Source: Opitutia bacterium | GTDB taxonomy: Bacteria; Verrucomicrobiota; Verrucomicrobiia; Opitutales; UBA953 | NCBI GenBank assembly: GCA_947378905.1 | Contig: CANCLV010000020.1 | Coordinates: 1-18,934, forward strand | Length of the DNA: 18,934 nt | Direction: 5' to 3' | Part shown: positions 1-6,850 of the stretch, piece by piece | How the letters are laid out: each line of letters opens with the position of its first letter | Position numbering within the stretch: position 1 is the stretch's first letter | The notes under the pieces: generated by a model | Seen by the model: only the letters and a program-made list of their open reading frames with translations | Told to the model about the DNA's origin: nothing | The model's database searches: none | Position numbers and translations under genes: made by a program

Positions 1-869
1 CCGCAGTCGCTGTAAGATAAGCGACCGCCGATGGACATTACCTCTGGGGCGACTTCGTGAGTATTGAGGAACCAGCGTGCGATATCAATTTCGTGGATGG
101 CCTGATTGCACATGTCGCCACCGCCGTAATTCCAGAACCAATGCCAATCGTAGTGTACCGCGCCAAAGCTCTTGGTTTCGTTAACTGGATCGGTTTGATT
201 TCCGCGAATGGATTCTTGGATATCGGCAGGACCGTTCCATAAATCATAGTCAATATTGGCTGGAATAGAGTTTTTCTTGGCGGGACCGATGGACTTGCGG
301 CGTTTGTAACAGAGTGCTCGCGCCACTTTTACTTTTCCGTATTTGCCGGCATGTACATCCTTCACGGCAGCACGAATGCCCACACCCGAACGGCTCTGGG
401 TGCCTGCCTGAATCACTAATTTATTGAAATAGCTTCCTGCGGCAACGAGTTGCTGACCTTCGAAAATATTGTGAGAAAGAGGTTTTTCAATGTAGAGGTG
501 TTTGCCGGCTTGAAGTGTCCAGATGCCTTGGATGGAGTGTAAGTGGTTGGGACTGGCGATGGAGACGGCATCGATATTTTTATCTTCGAGCATCTTACGA
601 ATGTCGGTATAGCCTACTGCACCAGGACAATCGATGAGGCCTTTTGCGAGAACGTCTGAATCGACATCGCATAATGCGACAATGCGAACGCCAGGAACCT
701 TTTTGATTTCTTTGATGTGTTCGAGGCCACGGCTACGAAAGCCAACAACGGCGACGCGAATATCGCTATTGGCGCCAGTGGACTGGGCGAAGCTACGGGC
801 ACTTAATCCGACTGCGGTGGCAGCGAAGGCGGTACTCTTAATGAAGGAACGACGATTGAGGGGTGACAT
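1..869 (-). CDS. Gfo/Idh/MocA family oxidoreductase, Tat-exported (3' end cut by window)
   Basis: The reading frame is open from the ATG at 869 to the window edge (289 codons, C-terminus missing). The N-terminus is a twin-arginine signal: NRRSFIKS at residues 5-12, then a hydrophobic stretch to about residue 28 (AFAATAVGLSARSFAQS). A Rossmann fold follows: VAVVGFRSRG near 39-48, ALCDVD 65-70, and the family hallmark EKP at 128-130. The H-x-x-D-x-x-R-W pattern is in AIHEIDIARW (257-266). Members are NAD(P)-dependent sugar or polyol dehydrogenases and related enzymes; the Tat signal suggests this one is exported folded with its cofactor, as is common in Verrucomicrobiota and Planctomycetota. 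The middle glycine of GxGxxG is replaced (GFRSRG), as often seen in exported members. No Shine-Dalgarno precedes the start. The substrate cannot be inferred. Confidence 0.9.
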   Translation of the reverse strand, partial: MSPLNRRSFIKSTAFAATAVGLSARSFAQSTGANSDIRVAVVGFRSRGLEHIKEIKKVPGVRIVALCDVDSDVLAKGLIDCPGAVGYTDIRKMLEDKNIDAVSIASPNHLHSIQGIWTLQAGKHLYIEKPLSHNIFEGQQLVAAGSYFNKLVIQAGTQSRSGVGIRAAVKDVHAGKYGKVKVARALCYKRRKSIGPAKKNSIPANIDYDLWNGPADIQESIRGNQTDPVNETKSFGAVHYDWHWFWNYGGGDMCNQAIHEIDIARWFLNTHEVAPEVMSIGGRLSYSDC

Positions 870-932
870 AAAATAGGGGTGGGTTTGAGAATAGTGAGAT
901 TATTGGACAGTCGAGAATGTTCCTCTAAAAGT

Positions 933-960
933 GAATAAAATCTCAGCCTAAGGCCTGATT
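933..960 (-). terminator. possible weak terminator behind tag
   Basis: Read on the minus strand, TCAGGCC-TTA-GGCTGA forms a short stem with one bulged G, followed by GATTTTATT. It lies about 50 bases beyond the glycosylase stop. The stem is short and the T-run broken, so this is tentative. Confidence 0.3.
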
Positions 961-1011
961 CTCTTGAGTAATTCCTTTAATGAAGCCTTTTGAGGGTAAA
1001 ACTGTCGCGGG

Positions 1012-1566
1012 CTATTTTTTGGCAAACTTCCAACAGTCTGGCTGGTGATCCGAAAATACTCCCACGGCCTGTAAAAAGGCATGAATAATGGATGGCCCGA
1101 CGAACTTCATCCCGCGCTTTTTGAGGTCTTTGGATAATTTTAAAGCTAGTCCAGAAGTAGAAGAGTTTAGACGATGTTGGTTTTTATTTTCGCGGGCATG
1201 GTCCCAGAGCCAGCGCGAAAAACTTCCGTACTCTTTCTGCATCGATAAGAAAATTTTAGCATTGTTCACGGTGGAGATAATTTTTCCGCGATGACGAATG
1301 ATACCCTGATTTAAAATAAGTTTTTCAATTTTAGATTTTTTAAACTGCGCCACTTTTTTCGGGTCAAACCCGACAAAGGCTTTGCGGTAATTTTCTCTTT
1401 TGCGAAGAATGATTAGCCAAGATAAGCCTGCTTGAGCGCCTTCAAGAGTCAGTTGCTCAAAGAGCTTATGGTCTTGGCGAATAGGTTCGCCCCATTCATG
1501 GTCGTGATAGTTGACGTACAGCGGGTCTTCGCCGCACCAGAAACAACGTCGTTTGGCTTTCTTCAC
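1012..1566 (-). CDS. tag: DNA-3-methyladenine glycosylase I (TAG)
   Basis: A base-excision-repair enzyme that removes 3-methyladenine from alkylated DNA, acting on the chromosome in the cytoplasm. The 184 residues match the family's usual length (about 187). The zinc ligands known from E. coli TAG are in place: Cys8 and His21 (CFWCGEDPLYVNYHDHEWG region, same 13-residue spacing as Cys4/His17) and His174/Cys178 near the C-terminus (HQPDC). Glu42 in LEGAQAGLSW corresponds to the base-recognising Glu38. The start is GTG, directly abutting the TAA stop of the upstream gamma-glutamylcyclotransferase-like gene, so translation is probably coupled to it. There is no Shine-Dalgarno. Identification is firm. 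Confidence 0.95.
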   Translation of the reverse strand: MKKAKRRCFWCGEDPLYVNYHDHEWGEPIRQDHKLFEQLTLEGAQAGLSWLIILRKRENYRKAFVGFDPKKVAQFKKSKIEKLILNQGIIRHRGKIISTVNNAKIFLSMQKEYGSFSRWLWDHARENKNQHRLNSSTSGLALKLSKDLKKRGMKFVGPSIIHAFLQAVGVFSDHQPDCWKFAKK

Positions 1567-2019
1567 TTAGCCTTTATGTGATAAGCCTTTGAGCCAAGTA
1601 ATCCAGCCTGCTGGTAAGCTTCGGGCCAATGCACCGCGGATAATTTTATCTAAATAAGCTTTGGCGGGAAGGTGGGGTCCGGTCGGATCAATGACTTTAA
1701 AAGCATCGCACTCAAAAGGACAGTCTTCGACGCCAGCTTCCCAGACAGTGATGGTTGTTCTTCGATAACCTGGACCCTCGGCTTCGCATAATCTTAACCA
1801 GTCATCGGTGGTTAGTTCGTAAATGCATCCCCAGACTCCTGGTGAAAGTTCGTCGTCAACTATATCTGCTGAGCCACCTCCCCATGTTGTGCTCGGGTGC
1901 GTGAAAGCTAAGCGATATTTCGGGAGAAAGGCTTTACAGCGATACTGTTGCCCAGGGCAACGACGCTCCATTTGACTGCTGTCGAGATTTGAACCGTAGG
2001 CGAAATAGTACCGACTCAT
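1567..2019 (-). CDS. gamma-glutamylcyclotransferase-like (AIG2/GGCT fold) protein
   Basis: 150 residues beginning with the family signature YFAYGSNL (5-12), the loop that binds the gamma-glutamyl carboxylate in this fold. The region LCEAEGPGYRR (77-87) carries the probable catalytic glutamate, Glu81, in the usual EG-x-x-Y-R context. Family members cyclise gamma-glutamyl amines or peptides to 5-oxoproline; several bacterial ones act in glutathione turnover or antibiotic biosynthesis, but no substrate is indicated here. The gene lies 53 bases downstream of the TonB receptor and directly touches tag (stop and next start adjacent). A TATAAA-like hexamer lies 11 bases before the ATG, with no Shine-Dalgarno. 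Family is confident, exact reaction is not. Confidence 0.85.
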   Translation of the reverse strand: MSRYYFAYGSNLDSSQMERRCPGQQYRCKAFLPKYRLAFTHPSTTWGGGSADIVDDELSPGVWGCIYELTTDDWLRLCEAEGPGYRRTTITVWEAGVEDCPFECDAFKVIDPTGPHLPAKAYLDKIIRGALARSLPAGWITWLKGLSHKG

Positions 2020-2072
2020 AGTTAAGAAGGTTTATACTAGTTTGCTATTCACCGCCTTGGCAAGGAAGGGAA

Positions 2073-3923
2073 CTAGTATTTAACTGAAAATGATAAATAA
2101 AACGAACGTGGCTGAGCGGGAAACCCTAAGCTAGCAGGGGCTGCGGTTTCATTAAATAGATTTTCAACATGCAGTGATAAATTCTGGTTGGTTTTATAAT
2201 GATAAACGAACCAAGTGCGCCAGTAGGTACCGTTGGGAGATTTAACGACTGCGTAGGAGAGGGGGTCGTAATCAATCCGGTTTGCGATGTGATTTACCGA
2301 TAATCCGTAGGTCCAAGCAGTCGTCGGATTTATTTCGGCTCCGAGCGTAAAAATCAGATCGGGACGACGGATCAGACTGTCGTTGGTCGCAAAGTCTTTG
2401 GTATTTAAATAAGTTCCCGAGCCGAAGAGTTTGAGACTGTTGGCGAGTTGTGATTGCACTCCGAACTCTACTCCGCGGGTGCGAGCCTGATTGATATTAT
2501 AGGCGGGATAGGGGTAAACGTAATCAAAACTGATTAAGTCGGTCAGACTATTTTCAAATACTACCAGAGTCCAACTGAGGTCTTTGCCGTTTTCATAACG
2601 GAGACCCAATTCTTTACCGTAATTAGTTTCAGGTCTTAAGGGCACACCGCCAACGGTGCCACCCGCAAGATCATTTGCACTCGGGGTGTGGTAAGCCGTG
2701 GCTAATTTAGCATGGGCGCTTAGTTCTTTGCTTAATTGATGACGATAGTTGATGTCCCAGGAGAAGTGTTTTTTGAAATCCGAAAAAGTATCCTCACGCA
2801 GAGTTACTTTCAATTGGTCGTTCGGGGTAATTTTCCAATCCGCACGAGTCCAAAAACCTAGTGACTCGATTGTATCGACCCAAGTTTTGGGAGTGCTCTC
2901 AACTTGGTCGAATCGATTATTCTCATAACTCACGCCCAGCCCCAGATTGAGTTGAGCGTCGATTTTTTGATCAACGTAAGCGGTGATTTCATCGCGCTTC
3001 ACTTTATAACTGTAGTCCGTCGCAAAGTTATAACTCTTAGTCGAGGTTTCGTTGTGTGACCAAAAGGCCGCTGCTTGCGTGGTATCGTTACGGAAGAAAA
3101 TTCCTGGAGAGATGAGCCAACCGTGATCATTTTGCCAATCGTCTGGAGTCGGGGCGACATCTGTTCCTGGTAGACGGGCACGGCTAGTATCCGCAGAACC
3201 AATCACATCAAAATTAACTTGGTCGGAAATCTTCCAAACCGATTTAAATAATAATGTAGAAGCGTCGCGTGAACTATTTTCACGCCAGCCCTTATTGTGT
3301 GAAGTCGTAAAGGTAATGGTATTACCTTGGGTTGCAGGCTCGGCGCCCTTGGCATTGTTATTGGTAACGGTAATACCCAGTGATGCAAAATCGTAAGATC
3401 CGATTTCTAAAGTTGAATGTATGTTACTGGATTCCGAAAGGGGCTGAGGTAGTCGGCAGTCGATGACTCCACCGAGCGCGTTAGCACCGTAGAGTGACGA
3501 TGAGGGTCCGCGCAGGACTTCTACAGAGGAAAGACCGTAGGTGCGGTAGCGTCCAATTTCGTAATTTCCAGAGAAGCCTTCAGAAAGTCTTCGTCCGTCG
3601 AGAAGGAAGGCGGTGTGGGCTGAATTTGTTCCACGAAAAAAAACGGATGTTGAAGACCCAATGCCTGATTGCTCGCTGGCATAAACACCTGGGGAGGCGG
3701 AGAGTACATTTGAAAGCGTCCCAAACTGAGAGAGGGAGCTGTCTTGCGGCGTAAACTTGGTGACGGATGGTGAGGCCTCGCTCAGTAGGGATGGGCGACG
3801 GGTTTCAACCACGATAGTCTCAGGCAATTCAACTACTTCCTGTTTGGTTTCATAGAGTTCGATCTTTAGTTCGGCCGGGGGCGGGCTGGCTTGTGCTAAG
3901 AATATGGCTAAAACAGCTATCAT
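2073..3923 (-). CDS. TonB-dependent outer-membrane receptor (BtuB/vitamin-B12-type architecture)
   Basis: A 616-residue outer-membrane active transporter. A short hydrophobic signal (residues 1-12) is followed by a candidate TonB box ETIVV (35-39). The plug domain spans roughly 45-160: VFFRGTN (94-100), LLDG (107-110) and VEVLRGPSSSLYG (134-146), the classic plug motifs. The remainder is a beta-barrel with alternating aromatic strands and ends in an aromatic residue (FYLSFSVKY), as required for barrel insertion. The length fits small BtuB-like receptors. No cobalamin riboswitch or other long leader precedes it; only 82 bases separate it from the divergent ACT gene. No tonB, exbB or ABC transporter is nearby, so the ligand is unknown. 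It may be cotranscribed with the two downstream genes. The plug ends in VIDCRLPQP with an unusual cysteine. Confidence 0.9.
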   Translation of the reverse strand: MIAVLAIFLAQASPPPAELKIELYETKQEVVELPETIVVETRRPSLLSEASPSVTKFTPQDSSLSQFGTLSNVLSASPGVYASEQSGIGSSTSVFFRGTNSAHTAFLLDGRRLSEGFSGNYEIGRYRTYGLSSVEVLRGPSSSLYGANALGGVIDCRLPQPLSESSNIHSTLEIGSYDFASLGITVTNNNAKGAEPATQGNTITFTTSHNKGWRENSSRDASTLLFKSVWKISDQVNFDVIGSADTSRARLPGTDVAPTPDDWQNDHGWLISPGIFFRNDTTQAAAFWSHNETSTKSYNFATDYSYKVKRDEITAYVDQKIDAQLNLGLGVSYENNRFDQVESTPKTWVDTIESLGFWTRADWKITPNDQLKVTLREDTFSDFKKHFSWDINYRHQLSKELSAHAKLATAYHTPSANDLAGGTVGGVPLRPETNYGKELGLRYENGKDLSWTLVVFENSLTDLISFDYVYPYPAYNINQARTRGVEFGVQSQLANSLKLFGSGTYLNTKDFATNDSLIRRPDLIFTLGAEINPTTAWTYGLSVNHIANRIDYDPLSYAVVKSPNGTYWRTWFVYHYKTNQNLSLHVENLFNETAAPASLGFPAQPRSFYLSFSVKY

Positions 3924-4005
3924 GTCCTGCTATAGTTTATTTTAAGGCTATAAAATCAAACTAAAAGGGCTGGATGAAACTCTATAACCTGTCATACATC
4001 CTGAC

Positions 4006-4464
4006 ATGACTTCGAAGACTACAAAACACCCAGATGACGGATCGGTGAAGCAGTTTTCTGTTTTCGTTGAAAATAAAGTCGGTCGCTTAAATGAGTTAGT
4101 GGAATCTTTCGGCAAGGCCGACATCCATATTATGGCGCTTTGTTTAGTCGATACCACGGACTCAACCATCATCAGAATCATCGTCGACTATCCTGAAAAA
4201 GCAGAAGAGGTTTTAATTGAACACCATTTCGCGTACGACGCCGTTCCTGTTGTCGCGATTGAATTGCAGTCTGAGTCGCAACTGAAAGATGTGACCAGTT
4301 TTTTACTCGGTGCTGAAATTAATATTTATTACGTTTATCCCTTTTTATTCCGACCCAACGGACGTTACGGTTTAGTGCTTCGTACTGAAGCTCAGGATTT
4401 GGCTGCTTCCGTTCTACAGACTCACGGCATTCGAGTAATTAGCCGTGGTGATGTTGCGAGATAA
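4006..4464 (+). CDS. tandem ACT-domain protein, putative amino-acid sensor
   Basis: 152 residues made of two ACT-like beta-alpha-beta units, about 15-85 and 88-150. The first unit starts with KQFSVFVENKVGRLNELVESF, a textbook ACT opening with the G-R-L ligand-binding turn; the second starts at VVAIELQSESQLKDVTSFL. ACT domains bind small ligands, usually amino acids, and regulate enzymes or transporters. No catalytic domain is attached, so this is a stand-alone regulator, as often seen in Verrucomicrobiota and Planctomycetota. It is divergent from the TonB receptor. A TATAAC hexamer at 3983-3988 could be its -10. No Shine-Dalgarno is seen. The partner is unknown. Confidence 0.8.
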   Translation: MTSKTTKHPDDGSVKQFSVFVENKVGRLNELVESFGKADIHIMALCLVDTTDSTIIRIIVDYPEKAEEVLIEHHFAYDAVPVVAIELQSESQLKDVTSFLLGAEINIYYVYPFLFRPNGRYGLVLRTEAQDLAASVLQTHGIRVISRGDVAR

Positions 4465-4471
4465 TAAGTTG

Positions 4472-4511
4472 AGGGGACAAGTGGGCAAGGGGACACGGTG
4501 ACAAGGGGTAG
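4472..4511 (+). repeat. G-rich octamer repeat, copy A
   Basis: Forty bases built from an 8-base unit (GGGGACAA and variants GTGGGCAA, GGGGACAC, GGTGACAA, then GGGG). It matches 6085-6124 at 38 of 40 positions by eye. It begins 8 bases behind the ACT gene stop codon. Confidence 0.85.
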
Positions 4512-4532
4512 CGCAGGACGCATCTTACCCCT
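4504..4532. terminator. hairpin between convergent genes
   Basis: AGGGGTA (4504-4510) pairs with TACCCCT (4526-4532), with a further GCG/CGC pair inside. It lies between the convergent ACT and di-heme oxidoreductase genes and could end transcription from either side, but there is no T-run, so the role is a guess. Confidence 0.3.
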
Positions 4533-4555
4533 GCCAACTCATAACCAATAATTAA

Positions 4556-5824
4556 CTAAATCGAATTCAAGAAATCCAACAGTTGTTGTTTTTGATTCTT
4601 ATTGAGTCGATTAAAGCGATCGCGGGATATTTTAGCTTCGCCGTCGTGAGCCTTGATGGCGTCTTCGATGGTCATCGCGCTACCATCGTGTAAGTAGGGG
4701 GCACTATATTTGATCCCCCAGAGTGGTGAGGTGCGCATTTCAGATCCGCTCGCTACGCCTTGTACAATTCCATCTCCAAGGGTACCCATGTTGTGTAAGA
4801 GTAAGTCAGAGTAGAGTTTAACTTCTTTATTGCGCAGTGCGATGTAGGGGCTCTTTGCATCGGTCATCATCGATGGAGTGTGGCAGAGTGCACAGCCGAG
4901 GTTTACGAAAACATTTTTACCAGCAGCGGCATTGGGAAGAAGAGGTCCGCTGGGAGGTGGAGCCAGAAGCGTCATGTAATCAGCAACTTTATCGACGTCT
5001 GTTTTGCCGGTTGCTGGATCCACTTGGTCTTCGGGGTCGGCTACGGTATCAAATTGAGCTAATTTAACTGTATCACCATTGGGTAGATTTTCATATGGGA
5101 AGAAGCGATTAGTGATGCCCATTTCATTGAGATAAGCATCAGCTGCAAAAGCTAGGATGGTGGCCTGTTGTGCTTTCCAGCCAAATTTTCCGACCATCGT
5201 TTTGCCCGATACGATGTCAGTCACCATTGATGCACGACCCTTAACGCCATCGCCAGGAGTGCGACGTGCATTATCTAAGATTGCTTTATCGGGTATAGCT
5301 TCGATGAGGCCAAGGCCGAAGAGCGGAGTCGAATTACGGAAGGAAGTATGGTTGGCTTCTGGTGGTACGGTCTCTGCCACTGCTGGATCAATCGCGTGAT
5401 CTTGTAAGAGGGTGCCGCCTAAGGATTCTAGTCCATCGAATGATCCGCCAGAAATATTTGCAAAACGTGTGACGCTGATGGAACTGCTTCCACCGGTTGC
5501 TGGAGCTGAGTGACAAGCAACGCAAGAGTCGCGATTAAAAATTGGTCCAAGTCCGCCAGCGACGGTTTCAGAGGTTTCGAAGTCATCTTTGCCATCTGTA
5601 AATGCCGCAAGTTGTGCAGCGGTTAATCCTGGAAGAGGATCGCCGATTTGACCCTTAACCTGATTGGGTAGCATCGGATTATGTTTATGAGTGTTCTGAT
5701 GTCGAATCGCTGGCTTCATGACGCCAACGCTTGGCCCTGCTGTATCACTCGGACCATGATCGGCTCTTAAACTATCGGTGGGAATGATGACGATCGCCGC
5801 TACCAGATAAATTAAGTTTCTCAT
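4556..5824 (-). CDS. di-heme oxidoreductase / cytochrome c peroxidase-like protein (DUF1111, DHOR family)
   Basis: A periplasmic c-type cytochrome of 422 residues. The signal peptide spans about 1-21 (LIYLVAAIVIIPTDSLRA). Two heme-attachment motifs are present: CVACH (101-105), in the family context GLGPIFNRDSCVACHSAP, and CALCH (311-315). The C-terminal block LLLHNMGTLGDG...RTSPLWG...YLHDGSA (342-383) is characteristic of the DUF1111 di-heme family related to MauG and bacterial cytochrome c peroxidases. The exact substrate is unknown. The frame could extend six codons upstream to a TTG at 5842, but the ATG at 5824 directly precedes the signal peptide and is preferred. TAGAAT, a good -10 match, ends 8 bases before this ATG, hinting at an almost leaderless mRNA. 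Convergent with the ACT gene, divergent from the tRNA. Confidence 0.9.
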   Translation of the reverse strand: MRNLIYLVAAIVIIPTDSLRADHGPSDTAGPSVGVMKPAIRHQNTHKHNPMLPNQVKGQIGDPLPGLTAAQLAAFTDGKDDFETSETVAGGLGPIFNRDSCVACHSAPATGGSSSISVTRFANISGGSFDGLESLGGTLLQDHAIDPAVAETVPPEANHTSFRNSTPLFGLGLIEAIPDKAILDNARRTPGDGVKGRASMVTDIVSGKTMVGKFGWKAQQATILAFAADAYLNEMGITNRFFPYENLPNGDTVKLAQFDTVADPEDQVDPATGKTDVDKVADYMTLLAPPPSGPLLPNAAAGKNVFVNLGCALCHTPSMMTDAKSPYIALRNKEVKLYSDLLLHNMGTLGDGIVQGVASGSEMRTSPLWGIKYSAPYLHDGSAMTIEDAIKAHDGEAKISRDRFNRLNKNQKQQLLDFLNSI

Positions 5825-5979
5825 GTATAGGTATTCTATCAATAAACCCCCTTATTTTGTAGAAGTTGCGATAAGTTTCGTAAATAATTAAAAACAAAAA
5901 TCAGGACCGTCTGGGTTGCAACTTGACCTCACCCGTGAGCCGATTTACTGATTGGGTCCGTTCAAATTTGGGCGGACCT

Positions 5980-6070
5980 GGAGAGGTGGCTGAGTGGCCT
6001 AAAGCGCCCGTTTGCTAAATGGGTGTACCCCAAAAGGGTACCGTGAGTTCGAATCTCATCCTCTCCGCCA
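5980..6070 (+). tRNA. tRNA-Ser(GCU)
   Basis: A 91-base class II tRNA with encoded CCA. The acceptor stem GGAGAGG (5980-5986) pairs with CCTCTCC (6060-6066), followed by discriminator G and CCA. The anticodon stem CCCGT/ATGGG encloses the loop TTGCTAA with anticodon GCT at 6014-6016 (reads AGC and AGU). The long variable arm TACCC-CAAAA-GGGTA is typical of serine tRNAs. The T arm has GTTCGAATC. A possible -35 (TTGACC, 5923-5928) lies upstream but no clear -10 follows. Part of its 3' end is repeated downstream at 6222. Confidence 0.97.
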
Positions 6071-6074
6071 CTTT
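6052..6074 (+). repeat. tRNA 3'-end direct repeat, copy 1 (inside tRNA-Ser)
   Basis: 23 bases, from the T-arm through the CCA end plus four bases beyond, repeated perfectly at 6222-6244, exactly 170 bases downstream. Geometry resembles the att sites of elements that integrate into tRNA genes. Confidence 0.8.
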
Positions 6075-6084
6075 ATATTAAACT

Positions 6085-6124
6085 AGGGGCCAAGTGGGCA
6101 AGGGGACACGGGGACAAGGGGTAG
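6085..6124 (+). repeat. G-rich octamer repeat, copy B
   Basis: Near-identical to 4472-4511 (two differences by eye). It has five runs of 3-4 guanines on the plus strand (GGGG, GGG, GGGG, GGGG, GGGG), enough for an intramolecular G-quadruplex. A shortened third copy (AGGGGACACGGGA) is at 6255-6267. Confidence 0.85.
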
Positions 6125-6133
6125 ATACCGCGA

Positions 6134-6230
6134 GATGAGATGAGAACTCGTTCGGTGAGCCCTTTATGGGCGAACAGACAATGCGAAGCATTGGGGCAGA
6201 GCCCTGAAGCGAAGCGCAATCAATCTCATC
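6134..6230 (+). other. hairpin-rich, possibly structured segment between the tRNA-end repeats
   Basis: An outer 8-bp stem GATGAGAT (6134-6141) / ATCTCATC (6223-6230) can enclose three hairpins: GTTCG..CCC (6150-6162) with GGGCGAAC (6168-6175), a perfect CAATGC-GAA-GCATTG (6179-6193), and GGGC-AGA-GCCC (6194-6204). The 3' strand of the outer stem is the duplicated tRNA tail. No open frame of note covers it. Could be a small structured RNA, a palindromic repeat or the relic of an insertion. Confidence 0.4.
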
Positions 6231-6244
6231 CTCTCCGCCACTTT
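6222..6244 (+). repeat. tRNA 3'-end direct repeat, copy 2
   Basis: Perfect 23-base copy of the tRNA-Ser 3' end (6052-6074), here without the rest of a tRNA. Like the first copy it is followed by a TATTAA-like spacer and then AGGGG, so the repeat continues imperfectly to about 6267. Confidence 0.8.
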
Positions 6245-6313
6245 TATTAAGTTCAGGGGACACGGGAAGATGCGAGGCTGGACTTTAATTGATATATTAC
6301 CTAGGTAGTTTCT

Positions 6314-6850
6314 GTGAGTTTATTTAATCTTAAGTTTAAGTCCTTAATCGTGATAGGAATTGTTTTATGCCTAGGCGTAGTAGGGTACTTTGGATTTTTA
6401 AAGAAATCTAAACTAGATAGTATTAAAAATGAAATTGTGGTGAGTTCGCCCAAGCAAATTTTGCCTGTGGCTGAAACTAAAACCGCCACGGTTTACAAGG
6501 AGAACTCGGATAAACAATCTCAGTTAAAAACTTTGGAATTTAAGGTGAGTGAGGCTCGTGCAAAACGTGAAAAACTTTCACGTCTTCTTTCGGTAATTGA
6601 AGGGCAGATCAAATTAAGACAGGACTTAATAAAGCCGGCAGAAGAGCGGATCGCTCACATACAAAAACTTCAAAAAGAGGGTGCGTTGAACGACCAAGAT
6701 GTTGAATTAGCACGTGCTCATTTAGTCTCCATACAGTCCTCGATTGAAAAAGCACGTAGGGATAAGGAAAAAGTGTCTAAACTTATTTCAGATCAAGAAG
6801 TTCTAGTGTCGAAGGCCGAAGCTGAACTCCAAAATTTTAAATCACTTTAA
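6314..6850 (+). CDS. membrane-anchored coiled-coil protein resembling the alpha-hairpin of HlyD-type adaptors
   Basis: 178 residues: one N-terminal membrane segment (about 10-29, LIVIGIVLCLGVVGYFGF), a short linker, then an almost uninterrupted charged coiled coil (64-175). The second half contains ERIAHIQKLQKEGALNDQDVELARAHL in outline (111-137), which resembles the hairpin turn of periplasmic adaptor (membrane fusion) proteins, where R-x-x-x-L-x-x-x-G-A-[LI]-S-x-x-[DE]-x-[DE]-x-A is common. However, the lipoyl and beta-barrel domains that normally flank this hairpin are absent, and no ABC, RND or TolC gene is adjacent. Start is GTG with no ATG alternative upstream of the membrane segment. 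Its stop overlaps the stop of the convergent alcohol dehydrogenase gene (shared TTAA). Function unknown; the adaptor likeness is inference. Confidence 0.7.
   Translation: MSLFNLKFKSLIVIGIVLCLGVVGYFGFLKKSKLDSIKNEIVVSSPKQILPVAETKTATVYKENSDKQSQLKTLEFKVSEARAKREKLSRLLSVIEGQIKLRQDLIKPAEERIAHIQKLQKEGALNDQDVELARAHLVSIQSSIEKARRDKEKVSKLISDQEVLVSKAEAELQNFKSL

Noticed and set aside
38..253. Short frames on both strands at the left edge
   Set aside because: The long in-frame translation from 869 to the edge is a clear Gfo/Idh/MocA oxidoreductase; the short frames are shadows of it.
3494..3754. 86-codon plus-strand frame opposite the TonB receptor
   Set aside because: It lies fully inside the plug-domain coding region on the other strand and its translation is compositionally odd (Arg/Cys-rich) with no recognisable motif.
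3924..4005. Cobalamin or other riboswitch before the TonB receptor
   Set aside because: Only 82 bases separate the two divergent genes and no B12-box-like sequence or multi-stem leader is seen.
5825..5842. TTG start six codons upstream for the di-heme oxidoreductase
   Set aside because: The ATG at 5824 directly begins a good signal peptide and sits well behind a TAGAAT hexamer.
6078..6263. 61-codon minus-strand frame across the repeat region behind the tRNA
   Set aside because: It runs through the G-rich repeat and the tRNA-end copy, has no motif or promoter, and its translation reflects the repeats.
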